A DNA stretch of 64,000 bases from Linyphia triangularis (GCA_963978545.1 OZ021721.1:109837366-109901365), one strand, 5' to 3'; counted from the first letter of the stretch, positions 46,706 to 57,050 are shown. Notes: generated by a model from the sequence alone, not told the origin. Numbers and translations: made by a program.

Positions 46706-47369
46706 GCAACGAGTAACTTCCCCTTCAATTGTATTTCGAAATTTGAAATGAGGAAATAAATGTATTTCAATAAATATCTCTATGCATTGAGTCAGTGGTA
46801 GGCAACCTTTTTTCAGTGAAGTGACATAATATTTAATTTTGAAAACTTTACTCAAATATCGAGGGTCGCAACAGAAAATTTCAAAAAATTACGAAACTCA
46901 ATATAATGATTTTTTTAGAAGAAATTAAACTTAAAATTTGTAATCGGAAATTTATTTCTGTTGTAAAGTATTCTGCACGATATAATGTTTCTAAATTTTC
47001 ATAATGATAGAATTGAGGCGTTTAAATAATAAGTTGAATATACAAATTAAAAGCTGTGTTACTTTTTTTTTATGGGTGAGATTTTGTTGTTGTAAGAAAC
47101 TACGGAATTACTGGTAAAGTATATTTATTCCCTTTTAAGGCACGGATATAGAATCTTGGAGGAAATTGTTAGAGGAAAGTAAATTTCATTTGCGTATCGA
47201 TTAGGAGGGAACACGGAAAATTTCCATCAAGCAGCCTCGCAAGCAACGTGAAAACTATCTGTCTACTTATTTTTGAAAGGAAATTTTTGAAAAAAATCTT
47301 GTGTGAGAAAGTATCTATTCTTTGATGAATAATACTTGTTTTGAACACATATGATAGGAGATTCTTCAA
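46706..47369. other. Non-coding stretch with a hAT-like terminus
   Basis: CAGTGGTAGGCAACC at 46793 looks like a hAT end; a possible partner is at 49550-49564. No transposase frame is seen in or around it. Confidence 0.35.
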
Positions 47370-47454
47370 TTGAGGACTAAAAATGGAAAATGACGTAAGT
47401 ACCAAAAAAAAATCGAAAATATCTTTTTACGGAAAAATGTCCTAAAGACCAAGC

Positions 47455-47636
47455 GCCGACCAAACGGTATAGTGGTTAGCGTGCTGGCTTCTAGACCGCG
47501 AGGTTGCGGGTTCGAGTCCCGTGTTTGGCATGGGTGTTTGTAAATGTATGTTGGTTTGTTAAATGACGAAATGTTTCGGCGCATTATAGCCCTCGTGTTG
47601 CTGACGGCGCCAGATAATCTGAATACAACCAACCAA
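47455..47636 (+). mobile_element. SINE-1, copy 14 (subfamily B)
   Basis: Complete copy with perfect 14-bp target duplication CCTAAAGACCAAGC (47441-47454 and 47637-47650). Carries the subfamily variants GTGCTGGC and GTTTGTTAAATGACG. Confidence 0.95.
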
Positions 47637-47814
47637 CCTAAAGACCAAGCTAAACTAAGTGGAGTGCGCCCACAATGCGAACTCCAGTAGCAATAGTTCA
47701 AATTCAGTCTGAAGTATGTACTTAACCATTGCCTTAAGTACCAGATGCGATCATTTTTCGGCTCTCCTGAAAAATTTACATTTTTGGACTTAGGTCGTTT
47801 TCTATAAGGTGAGA

Positions 47815-48432
47815 CCGAAAAGTAAGGTGACTGATGTCATAATAATCACTGTATTATTATATATTTGCAGATAAATATATCACTGTCCTTCAAAGTAGTT
47901 CCCGCCTCTACAATACTCTTCTGACAACGTTCATACAGGTTCTTGAAACTTCTGAAAAAGTCCTCCTTTGAGACTGTCTTAAGTTCCTTGGTAACAGCAA
48001 CTTGAATATCTGAGATGCTTGAAAATGGGTTTCCCTTCAGTGCCAATTTCAGTCGCGGAAAGAGGAAACAGTCTGCTAGCGCTAGATATGGGGAAAATAG
48101 GAGGGTGTAATACTAGTAGTATTACAGTATTACACCCTCCTTATTTCCCTGATCTAGCACCAGCAGATTTTTTCCTCTTTCCGCAACTGAAATTGGCACT
48201 GTAGGGAAACCCATTTTCAAGCATCTCAGACATTCAAGTTGCTGTTACCAAGGAACTTAAGACAGTCTCAAAGGAGGATTTTTTCAGAAGTTTCGAGAAC
48301 TTGAATGAACGTTGTCAGAAGTGTATTGTAGACGGCGGGAACTACTTTGAAGGACAGTGATGTATTTATCTGCAAATATATAATACAGTGATTATTATGA
48401 CATCAGTCACCTTACTTTTCGGTCTCACCTTG
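47815..48432. mobile_element. Mariner fold-back element: two inverted transposase 3' halves
   Basis: TAAGGTGAGACCGAAAAG and its inverse form the ends, flanked by TA (47813-47814 and 48433-48434). Arms of about 300 bp (47815-48113 and 48127-48432) pair over nearly their whole length; the centre is about 48120. Each arm encodes the same mariner transposase C-terminal region. The right (+) arm shows HPPYFPDLAPADFFLFPQLK, the left (-) arm the downstream SISDIQVAVTKELKTV and the ERCQKSIVEAG region. The Asp in LAPADFFLF corresponds to the third catalytic Asp of mariner enzymes. The N-terminal DNA-binding part and other catalytic residues are absent. Confidence 0.88.
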
Positions 48433-48451
48433 TATTTCTAGTCCTCAATTG

Positions 48452-48933
48452 CCCTCCAAATGAGGCTAATACCGTGATGCTATAAAAGTCTCATTCATGA
48501 AATAGGAAAAGATTAAACTATTGTTATCCTAATGTCACCGAAATGTCAGTTACCATTTTTGCGTAAGTGGCCATCAATGACTTCCACAATATTTGAAGTT
48601 TATAAAAAAAAAAAAAAAAAATACTGTTTAACATATACACACATTTACAAATAGCGTCTTACTTTTACGGAGATTTCCTATTAATTAAGAATTCAACTTA
48701 TTAATGAGTACTATTAAGGGGAAAGTGATCGTTTGGTGATGGTGGAATTAAGCAACTGTACTTACGCGGTGTTAATTATTCACTTCAATCTTCAACAGAA
48801 TTGGATCGTAAATATGAAACTTAATAACTTTAAAACAAATTATTGATCGCTTGAAATTGTGTTTCTGTTCCGGGGGGAGCTTCAAATCTTTCCCAATGAA
48901 TTTTTACGAAAGGTAAAATACCTAAAGGTAAGA
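48452..48933. other. Non-coding stretch
   Basis: No gene; contains an A-run at about 48605-48620. Confidence 0.45.
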
Positions 48934-49093
48934 TGGTTGGCTTGGGTTTTCTACGACCTATTTTTGTGTACAATAGTAGGTAATCTGGTTGGGACTTAGA
49001 GCTTAACTTGAATTCTGAGCCGCAACGAGCATCCATTCCTATCTCAGGATTCGAACCTGGAACATTTGGTATGCGAGGATAACTGAGTCGTGA
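48934..49093 (-). mobile_element. SINE-2, copy 4
   Basis: Diverged reverse copy: 'ctacgacctatttttgtgtac', 'gggacttagagcttaacttg', B box (minus) AGGTTCGAATCCTG, 'tggtatgcgagg'. No clean target duplication was found. Confidence 0.7.
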
Positions 49094-49931
49094 GGTCTTT
49101 TGATTGGCCCATGATTATAACGATAGCTTTTATCTGGCTCCTTTTAGAATTTTCCTGTTGTATATTTTCTGCCAATTCCTTACAATGTTATTGCAAATAC
49201 GAGAAATTTTCACCTGGGACACATACAGTCCAATTAGTTTGAAAGCCTATGTGTTCTTCAATTTTTATCTTTTTTCTATTCCATATTTACAAGAATCAAA
49301 TTGAGACAACTCTCTAAAATGAATATAATAATCTTCCTACCAGTCCATAAAAAAAAAAAAAAAACTTCATTCAATGAGTATATATAACGTTATAAAAGTT
49401 CCCTGAGTGAATTTTGATATTGAGCAGTTATTTTTTTTGGGTGTAAAATGATTAAAAAAATTATTAGTTTTCTGAGAGATACCCCCCCCCCCCCACCAAA
49501 AAAAAAAAAAAAAATCCGGCAAAGGGCCGCTTGCGGACTGGGGACCACGAGTTGCCGATCACTGCATTAGAGCACAAACGTGATTTTAACATATTTTTCT
49601 GTTCAAGAAAAACTTTTGAAGAAGAAAAAAATAAATTTATTTTTAAATAATGACTTTCTGAAACTGTCTTTAAGATTGAAAATGGATCAAAGTTTAAACA
49701 AATATCCTAGTTTAAACTTTGATTTTAATTGTTTATTAAGAAAAAATTTGGGAACATCGTCTCTAAAATACGAGTTGTTGCTCTTTCGAATTCGAGGGCT
49801 TTGCTCACTTATCAGGCCTGTCAAGTCTAGTAAATTTCATTCATGAAAAATGACAGCTGACTAAAAAGATAGCAACTTTCACGTTTCATATAATTGATAA
49901 ATTAACCAGATATTACTCTGTTTCCGTTACT
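49094..49931. other. Non-coding stretch with C-run and A-runs
   Basis: C tract at about 49482-49494 followed by an A-run. GGGGACCACGAGTTGCCGATCACTG near 49540-49564 resembles a hAT end. The plus frame 49580-49846 has no recognised motif. Confidence 0.45.
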
Positions 49932-49944
49932 CCGATCAGCTCAT

Positions 49945-50125
49945 CGCCGACCAAACGGTATAGTGGTTAGCGTGCTAGCTTCTAGACCGCGAGGTTGCGG
50001 GTTCGAGTCCCGTGTTGGCATGGGTGTTTGTAAATGTATGTTGGCTTGTCTAATGACGAATGTTTCGGCGCATTATAGCCCTCGTGTTGCTGACGGCGCC
50101 AGATAATCTGAATACAACCAACCAA
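49945..50125 (+). mobile_element. SINE-1, copy 15
   Basis: Complete copy near consensus. The perfect 13-bp target duplication CCGATCAGCTCAT is at 49932-49944 and 50126-50138. Confidence 0.95.
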
Positions 50126-50289
50126 CCGATCAGCTCATTAAAGTGAGTTTAATAAATTATCAGCATTCCCTTTGGATGATTTATACTCACATCTATACTT
50201 CTTTTAAAACTCAGGATTCTATAAATATATAAATAAGTGATATGTTATTTGCAAAAACTTCATTTTCAAAAATCTTTATTTTCATAATA

Positions 50290-50495
50290 CAGGGTGTCTA
50301 TAAAATGTTGGACACATTTTGATGTTGAATAATTCATAAAATAATGAAGATATATGGCATTTATAAATAGAATAACTCATAACTTATAATTCGGCATTTG
50401 ATACTTTTTTGTTTTTGTTTATCAGTTTAAATTTATATTCATTATTTTATGAATTATTCAACATCAAATGTGTCCAACATTTTATAGACACCCTG
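50290..50495. mobile_element. Mariner-type MITE with 60-bp inverted ends
   Basis: CAGGGTGTCTATAAAATG and its inverse end the 206-bp element, flanked by TA (50288-50289 and 50496-50497). Arms of about 60 bp are almost perfectly paired. No coding content. Confidence 0.9.
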
Positions 50496-51331
50496 TACTG
50501 TTTGACACAGTTTTATTTTCTTCTTAAATTTGGTTCGACAGCTTGGTAAAGCTCCATTTTTGACCAAATAGTGTTGATTAGTCTTTTAGAATCATTACCA
50601 TTACTATTACACTTTAATGTGACGACGAAAATAAGTACTTTTCAGTTAGCGTGAAATCTGTCGTCGCTAACTCTAAATGTTAAATATAAAGAAAACACAT
50701 AGGGCACAAAGATAAAGAAAAACGTATGAGACGTTTACTTTGTGCTGAGGCATTTGGCTGAATTCCACAGCACCACTTGGCGACAGATTTGTTTAGTTTA
50801 AATGTCAACAGCAAAATACGCAACTGTAGTACCATCTCTTTTTCATCCTCATTCAATAAACGGAAATGGCGTGTATAAGTAGTATCTTAAATTTCAACTC
50901 CAAGCTAAGTTACTAAAAAATAGACTGTTGCATTTTATGAACATCTCCGAACCGAAATATTAGGATTGTCACCTCATAATTTATCTTTTAACAAAGGCCT
51001 TCATGCTTGTTTCAACTGTAATCTTTTACAATACATCTATCTCTCCGTCTAAAAACTGTGTTAGTATATTTAATATGCAAAAATTTATTTGTGATAACTA
51101 CCTTTTCCTTGATCGTGGTTTGAATAAAAACTTTTACCACCTTTCACTCCCCAATCTGCTTCCAGCATCTCCTGTTAATTATCCTCCCTTTGCCCATAAT
51201 CAAATTACATTGCTAGAAACAATGAAAAAGTTGCATAATTTTCTTAAAATCACCATAAAATGCTCGATTGACATGAGGATGAGGTATGTCCTTGTCAGTG
51301 TCTCAATAACACTTTTTGCATGTCTATAAGA
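50496..51331. other. Non-coding stretch
   Basis: No supported gene. The 108-residue plus-strand frame 51003-51329 has no recognised motif; its composition is somewhat less skewed than its neighbours, so it was considered but not called. Confidence 0.4.
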
Positions 51332-51550
51332 GGAGTTGCGGATACGAAAGACGAACTCAACGAAAGGTGGTTGGCTAGAAAAACGCGTTTGAAAAGTTTT
51401 CCATGTATTGATTTTTTTTCATGCTTGGTATCATTCTCTACGTATTTGAGAAAAAAAGAAGGGCGAACTTAAAATGAAAAATACACATGTAGAATCTGTT
51501 AGGGTGTAGATTAGGATGTTGAGTTCACCTTTCGTATTTGCAACGCCTCG
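51332..51550. repeat. Inverted pair, arms about 30 bp
   Basis: GAGTTGCGGATACGAAAGACG (51334-51354) pairs with the inverse of 'cacctttcgtatttgcaacgcctc' (51526-51550), about 170 bp apart. Possibly the ends of a further MITE lying directly against element R2. Confidence 0.55.
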
Positions 51551-51556
51551 TATGTA

Positions 51557-52590
51557 CAGTACACTGTTAAAAAAATTTGTCCACCATGCACCAAAATTTG
51601 GTTCCCATTTAGCTGCCACCAACATGTGGTGCTCAGTTTCACGATTTAATGGTGCAACCTCGGACCGTAAGCACCATTAAATCGCGAAACTAAGCACCAC
51701 ATGTTGGTGGCAGCTAAATGGGAACCAAATTTTGGTGCATGGTGGACACATTTTTTTAACAGTGTACTTAAAAAAAAAAAATTAAAAATCCGAACAATGG
51801 CTATATCTTCTGTTCTAATTGTCGTAGAATCTTGCGGTTTGCACCTAAATGCTTTGTTTATAATTTTCTGCATGTCTGGTGCAAAAATTTTTTCTTCTGA
51901 GGGTGCTCTATACTAAGTAAACTTAACTATCTTTGAAAATTTTAATACGAACCCTATCTTTTATGTTTTCCCAAGGTGTAATCTATTACACGGTCCCTTA
52001 AAGTGAGCTTTTTTACATTTTTGCTAAAATATTGAGAACTAAAAGTCAAAATAAAATGAAAAAAATTCTGGAGGGGTTTTCGACCATGATAATTCTAATG
52101 AAAAAAAAAAATAAAAAAAAAATACATGTTTCTATTTGAAAAAATTTAAAACTTGTTTTATTAATTAATAATTATTAAAAAACTGTTTAATGCAGAAGTT
52201 GCATGTTATTTATGTTTTGTCTTTAATAAATTATCATTTGAAACAAAAATATATTAACTATTTAAGAATTTATAGCTAAAAAAACAAATTTTTTTTTCAC
52301 ATTAATTTATCATTTTTTTGACATCAATTAAATTGCTTACCACTCATCGGAAAATAATGAAATTTTGTTTTTTTTGGATTCTAAATCTAAATATGGTATA
52401 ATATTATGGGGTTGCCATTGAACTTTTTACAATTTGGTTTAGTTTTATTATGTAGATGACCCCTCATGATAAAAAAATTATATACAATTAATAAAGACCT
52501 TCCACGATTTACAACGGTACTTGTCGTTATAAATTTCATCAATTAGAATTCAAGATATAGCCATTGTTCGGATTATTTTTTTGCGTACTG
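51557..52590 (+). mobile_element. Tc1/mariner-like TA element R2, copy 2
   Basis: Left end CAGTA[...]TAC then A-run and 'ccgaacaatggctatatcttc'; right end reverse-matching and closing GCGTACTG, with TA on both sides (51555-51556, 52591-52592). A 203-bp hairpin MITE sits inside the left terminal repeat. Apart from that, the body matches 11232-13207 in reverse without the extra 1.1 kb. No transposase. Confidence 0.75.
51562..51764. mobile_element. Near-perfect hairpin MITE inserted at TA
   Basis: CACTGTTAAAAAAATTTGTC at the left and its inverse at the right, flanked by TA (51560-51561 and 51765-51766). The two arms of about 94 bp are almost identical with a 15-base loop AACCTCGGACCGTAA, so nearly the whole element is a stem. 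Arms include CACCAACATGTGGTG and TGGTGCATGGTGGAC. Removing it restores the TACAGTAC terminus of element R2. Confidence 0.93.
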
Positions 52591-52592
52591 TA

Positions 52593-52937
52593 CGATATTC
52601 GCCTCTAAAGGAGACAGTACTACTCGTGAAAACATAAAACCTGCTGCAGAAGGTTGTAATAAATAGTACTCAATATCCCAGTAAAACAATTAATACATAG
52701 TACACAAAAATTTCAATAATTTATATTCTGATTTGTGGACGCTTAGTTTTTAAATTTTACTTTTGCCCCTCTCCCCCGTTTTTTACTTTTGCCGATTAAT
52801 TATTTGTTGTTTTTAGCTATAACACATACATAAATTTTAATATTTAAAAAATAGTTCAAGTATTTATATTTTATCGAACAAGTTAACGCCTAAAAATTAT
52901 CTTATTCAAGGCCCTTAAAATTGGAAGGGATAGCAGG
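52593..52937. other. Non-coding stretch
   Basis: No gene or element recognised. Confidence 0.5.
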
Positions 52938-53159
52938 TTAACCCTTTGCGCTCGAGCGGCACTTTTCAGACACTACATGATTGGATGCCTCAACACGAGA
53001 AGACTACTAAGTTTGATGCGGAAATTCGATTCAAGGCCAATGACTGTGTTTAGTTTCTATGAAGTGAATGCTTAACCTCAAACCGAACCAAAAATACCGC
53101 GAAATGTCTCGAGTTGCTGGTCCCTCCGTGCGAAAAAGGGCTCGAGTGCAAAGGGTTAA
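52938..53159 (+). mobile_element. piggyBac-like MITE-A, copy d (older subgroup)
   Basis: 222 bp between TTAA copies with ends CCCTTTGCGCTCGAG / CTCGAGTGCAAAGGG. Shares CTCGAG in place of CTCCAG and an extra 'aaaataccgcgaaa' with copy f, so it belongs to an older subgroup. The GTGGCGCC hairpin is lost. Confidence 0.88.
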
Positions 53160-53445
53160 TTAAGAAAGGGCGCAAAATTGTCCTAGATTATGGTTAAAAA
53201 GTTCATTGGCATACCAACCCTGGGTATGAATTCTTTATCCCTTATACTTGAATTAGACTTTAAAAGAGCCATGAATGAATTGTGCTCAAGAACGATATTT
53301 CAAAATTTACTTCTTATTTCAATATGATTCTGTGTAAGAAATATAAGAATTTTTTTATAAGTAAAATTCTAAACTGCAAATTTTATAAAAAATTGTGTGC
53401 GTGCTGCATAGTACCTATATTTATTTACTATGTGGTTGCGCTTAC
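53160..53445. other. Non-coding stretch
   Basis: No gene recognised. Confidence 0.45.
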
Positions 53446-53455
53446 AGATTGTATT

Positions 53456-53511
53456 TTTGGTTGGTTGAGGTTTTACGACTCAAGAGCTACACTAGGGCTA
53501 TACTGCGCCAA
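53456..53511 (-). mobile_element. 56-bp micro-SINE with target duplication
   Basis: GGTTGGTTGAGGTTTTACG..., ending GGGCTATACTGCGCC. Target duplication AGATTGTATT (53446-53455) / AGATTGCGTT (53512-53521), 8 of 10 matching. Same start and end as the copies at 7515 and 57151. Confidence 0.65.
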
Positions 53512-53521
53512 AGATTGCGTT

Positions 53522-53958
53522 TATAGAAACCGGTTTTTGTATCCAAAAATTCCAAAGCAGTTTGAAAAATAAACTTTTCCACTATTCCAAGAGATCTGTT
53601 ACCTTTGTAAGTATTGAAATCCGTTGTGTATAATGTTAAACTTCACCCAAAATTAGCAAAACGTTCTTGGATTTGTTCCAAGACCTCGTTGTCATAACTA
53701 CAATGTAGTTCTATCCTTTAAAACGACGTTTGTCTCTATACATATCTGTTGTCTTCATCCTGTGACGTAGAAGGCAGTAATTGGTTTAAGTGACCATTCT
53801 TTCCCTTTTTCCAGCAAGTGATCATAATAGAAGTAAGCCGTTGAATGGACCGCGAGTATGTTTGTGAAGAGGTGAACCGTGAAAAAGTGATACCAGTGCT
53901 TAATTTCTGCACAGGCTTCTAGGTCATGTACCAGCGATCACTTTTAGTTATACCAGGG
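53522..53958. other. Non-coding stretch
   Basis: No gene recognised. Confidence 0.45.
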
Positions 53959-54122
53959 TTTGGTTTGCATGCTCAACGACCTATTTATTTGCACAAAGAG
54001 TGCTAATCAGACCGGGACCTACAGCTTAACGGGAATTCCAAACCACTATGAATATCCATGCCTAACGCAGGATTTGAACCCGGCACCTTTGGTCAGAGCT
54101 CTAAAGCCGCAGCCATCAGGTG
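53959..54122 (-). mobile_element. SINE-2, copy 5
   Basis: Reverse copy: 'gcatgctcaacgacctattt', 'gaccgggacctacagcttaac', B box (minus) GGGTTCAAATCCTGCG, and the tRNA-like 'ggtcagagctctaaagccgc' head missing several bases. The surrounding AGTTATACCAGG / AGTTATTACCGAGG may be its degraded target duplication. Confidence 0.78.
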
Positions 54123-54336
54123 GGCAGTTATTACCGAGGAAACTATTGTTTACTATTTTTTAAATTATGATAATTTTTGCAAGAATAATAAAGAGGAATC
54201 AGAGTTTGCCGATACAAAATAGTGGGTTGGTTGCATTGGATAGTTTCTGAAGCAAAAGCTATCCAAAAAAAGTATGGAAGAGATATTTGTAGTATCAGTA
54301 ACCTATATAAAAATTGTGCATTTCTTAAACATTGCG

Positions 54337-54710
54337 TGCCGACCAAACGGTATAGTGGTTAGCGTGCTAGCTTCTAGACCGCGAGGGCCGACCAAACGGT
54401 ATAGTGGTTAGCGTGCTGGCTTCTAGACCGCGAGGTTGCGGGTTCGAGTCCCGTGTAGGCATGGGTGTTTGTAAATGTATGTTGGTTTGTTAAATGACGA
54501 AATGTTTCGGCGCATTATAGCCCTCGTGTTGCTGACGGCGCCAGATAATCTGAATACAACCAATCTAGACCGCGAGGTTAAGGGTTCGAGTCCCGTGTTA
54601 GGCATGGGTGTTTGTAAATGTATGTTGGCTTGTCTAATGACGAATGTTTCGGCGCATTATAGCCCTCGTGTTGCTGACGGCGCCAGATAATCTGAATACA
54701 ACCAACCAAC
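54337..54710 (+). mobile_element. SINE-1, copy 16 (outer, split by copy 17)
   Basis: Outer copy in two pieces (54337-54385 and 54577-54710) with perfect 12-bp target duplication TTAAACATTGCG (54325-54336 and 54711-54722). Confidence 0.94.
54386..54563 (+). mobile_element. SINE-1, copy 17 (nested, subfamily B)
   Basis: Complete subfamily-B copy inserted in the tRNA-like head of copy 16. The perfect 13-bp target duplication TCTAGACCGCGAG is at 54373-54385 and 54564-54576. Same insertion site and orientation as copy 6 inside copy 5. Confidence 0.95.
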
Positions 54711-54894
54711 TTAAACATTGCGCAACCATAAAAATATGGATTATCAATATTACCCAAGACTGTGTGGAGTTACCTGTTTTAGGAAGTTACCTAAAAATAG
54801 TTAGTTACAGATAATCATACAATAAAAGTGTAAGTTGGGCCTTTATTTACTAACGAGACTTATAAAGTCCCATAAGTTTTTTTATGGTGATATA

Positions 54895-55122
54895 TTAACC
54901 CTTTTCACTCAAAGCCTTTTTCGCGCGGAGGGACCAGCAACTCGAGATTATTGATTGAGCGAGAGATTGAGCAACTATTGATTCGATTATAAGTTACGGA
55001 TTCGCTTCATAGAAACTAAACACTGTCATTGGCCATGCATTGAATTTCCGCATCAAACCTAGTGGTCATCTCGTGTTGGGGCATCCAATCATCAGAGGCG
55101 CCGTTCGACCGCAAAGGGTTAA
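54895..55122 (-). mobile_element. piggyBac-like MITE-A, copy e (older subgroup)
   Basis: 228 bp between TTAA copies, reverse orientation. Ends are degraded (CCCTTTTCACTCAAAGCC / CGACCGCAAAGGG). It has a local duplication 'gattgagcgagagattgagc' near 54950. Confidence 0.82.
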
Positions 55123-55559
55123 TACTAATGCTATACCTAGTAAAATTATTCAATAGTAATAAAAGATTGTTAACAAAATTTACAAAGAAAATAACTGGGT
55201 GTTTACTTTACTCTTTAAAAGATTAAAAGATAGCTTATAAAAACGTATAAAACATTAATAATAAACAATTACTAGTTGTTTTCCCTTCGAATTTTGTTAA
55301 TGATCTTTTATTATTGTTGTTATAGCTGGTGTAAAAATTCATATGTTTTAAAGCAACACTTCGGCAGATATTATGGCAAAAAAAAAAAAAAAAAATGAAG
55401 CATATGGTGTATGGGTAAGACTAATGATCCTTCTTAACTTCAGCAAGTTGTTCAACGTTTCATTAACAAATACTTTCGGCGACAAAGAAAAGTTATACCC
55501 AAGAAATGTGTTTTTTGTCGTGCTTAATTTTCTTTCAATTTCTTATTTTTATAGCTGGG
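55123..55559. other. Non-coding stretch
   Basis: No supported gene; the frame from 55373 begins with an A-run and ends in the TA repeat. Confidence 0.5.

Positions 55560-55620
<61 letters not shown>
55560..55620. repeat. (TA)n microsatellite
   Basis: About 30 uninterrupted TA units. Confidence 0.95.
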
Positions 55621-55621
<1 letters not shown>

Positions 55622-56342
55622 CACTTAGAAGAAATCAAGCTCTGTAAAATATAGCAAGCTTGTTTTTGGCATTTCTTTCACATTGGACACACATCCATAA
55701 TTTAAATATACCATTTTAATAAAAAACAGATAAGGAATCAGTATTACAGAATCTTTATTTCTATAAGATAAATTGCTAGAAAATCCATACTTTTCTTTAG
55801 GGCTGTGAAAATCCATACCACATTAAGAAAATTAGACTCGTGTATTCAATAAAACTGATTGCTTTCAAATCCCAAATCCCAGATCGTAACTTAGTCATTT
55901 TTCTTGAACTGCGTTTTCAGGTAAGACGAATTTGAATTACCAATAAACGTCTTCCCGATAAGAAAAAAAAAAATACAGTTTAAAAATATATAAATTGTAC
56001 TCTAGATTAAAAGTAGTTTGCCCTTTAGTATTTTTGTCATTTTCCTGTTACAAGAAAAAAAAGACAAATTTCGTATTGATTACCTACGTAGTTATTATTC
56101 TTCGAATGCTGTTTTCAAAATTGGCAACTGAACAGCTGTCTTGGATTTATTTTGGTTTCAGTGAATAAACGCATAGTGGCAGAATTCCTGATAATTTCGG
56201 CGAGTATTTGTTTTAATTGTCATTATTCTTAGATACTAGCATTAATTTTCTAATTACTTTTCGATTTATTTTTTAGTAATATTTTTATGTTTTGAATGCG
56301 TTTGGTACGTTACGTTATTGATGTATACAATTTAATTTATTA
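55621..56342. other. AT-rich non-coding stretch
   Basis: No gene or element recognised. Confidence 0.5.
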
Positions 56343-56358
56343 CAATCAATTGGCAGTG

Positions 56359-56535
56359 GCCGACCAAACGGTATAGTGGTTAGCTTGCTAGCTTCTAGAC
56401 CGCGAGGTTGCGGGTTCGAGTCCCGTGTTAGGCATGGGTGTTTGTAAATGTATGTTGGCTTGTCTAATGACGAATGTTTCGGCGCATTATAGCCCTTGTG
56501 TTGCTGACGGCGCCAGATAATCTGAATACAACCAA
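56359..56535 (+). mobile_element. SINE-1, copy 18
   Basis: Complete copy with the longest target duplication here, the perfect 16-bp CAATCAATTGGCAGTG (56343-56358 and 56536-56551). Confidence 0.95.
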
Positions 56536-56871
56536 CAATCAATTGGCAGTGTTACAGTTGTATATTGCGTTATACTTTACCTGCTTATCTCATGTATCCA
56601 GTTTACCTTATTCATTAAACCAGATACTACTTTTTAAGTTTTTATTTTATTAATCTGATGTTATTTTGTAACGCGCTTTTATTAGCTTCGTATGTATCTA
56701 TGTAACGGAATCTTTGAACTCGATTTTCGTCCACTTCAAAACTTTGGATTAATTAGAAATTTTGCACAGTTATCAAGGACCGATGACAATATAATAACTC
56801 AATAAGTTTGTCGCACTATCGCAAGGATTAGCTCGTGTTGCCCTTGCGCCGTTGAACTCCAACCTACCAAC

Positions 56872-57050
56872 GCCGACGAAACGGTATAGTGGTTAGCATA
56901 CTAGCTTCTAGGCCGCAAAGTTGCGGGTTCGAGTCCAGTGTAAGGCATGGATATTTGTAAATGTACGTTGGCTTGCCAAATGATGAATGTTTCGGCGCAT
57001 TATAGCCCTCGTGTTGCTGACGGCGCCAGATAATCTGAAAACAACCAACC
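56872..57050 (+). mobile_element. SINE-1, copy 19
   Basis: Complete but diverged copy (GCCGACGAAACGG head). Target duplication roughly AACCTACCAAC (56861-56871) / AAACTACCAAA (57051-57061). Confidence 0.88.

Larger units (their letters stand above)
47370..48451. mobile_element. MITE R4, copy 2, split by SINE-1 and a mariner hairpin
   Basis: Starts AATTGAGGACTAAAAATGG and ends TTTCTAGTCCTCAATT. The 1.08-kb span is the roughly 240-bp R4 element interrupted by SINE-1 copy 14 (47455-47636) and the mariner fold-back element (47815-48432). Confidence 0.75.

Noticed and set aside
51003..51329. 108-residue plus-strand frame
   Set aside because: Longer than most chance frames but without domain, signal or conserved pattern that I can recognise.
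33496..55620. TA arrays as promoters or origins
   Set aside because: Plain dinucleotide microsatellites with no supporting context.
19064..56542. Many short frames containing GCFQIIWRRQQHEGYNAPKHSS
   Set aside because: They are translations of SINE-1 copies on one strand or the other, not proteins.
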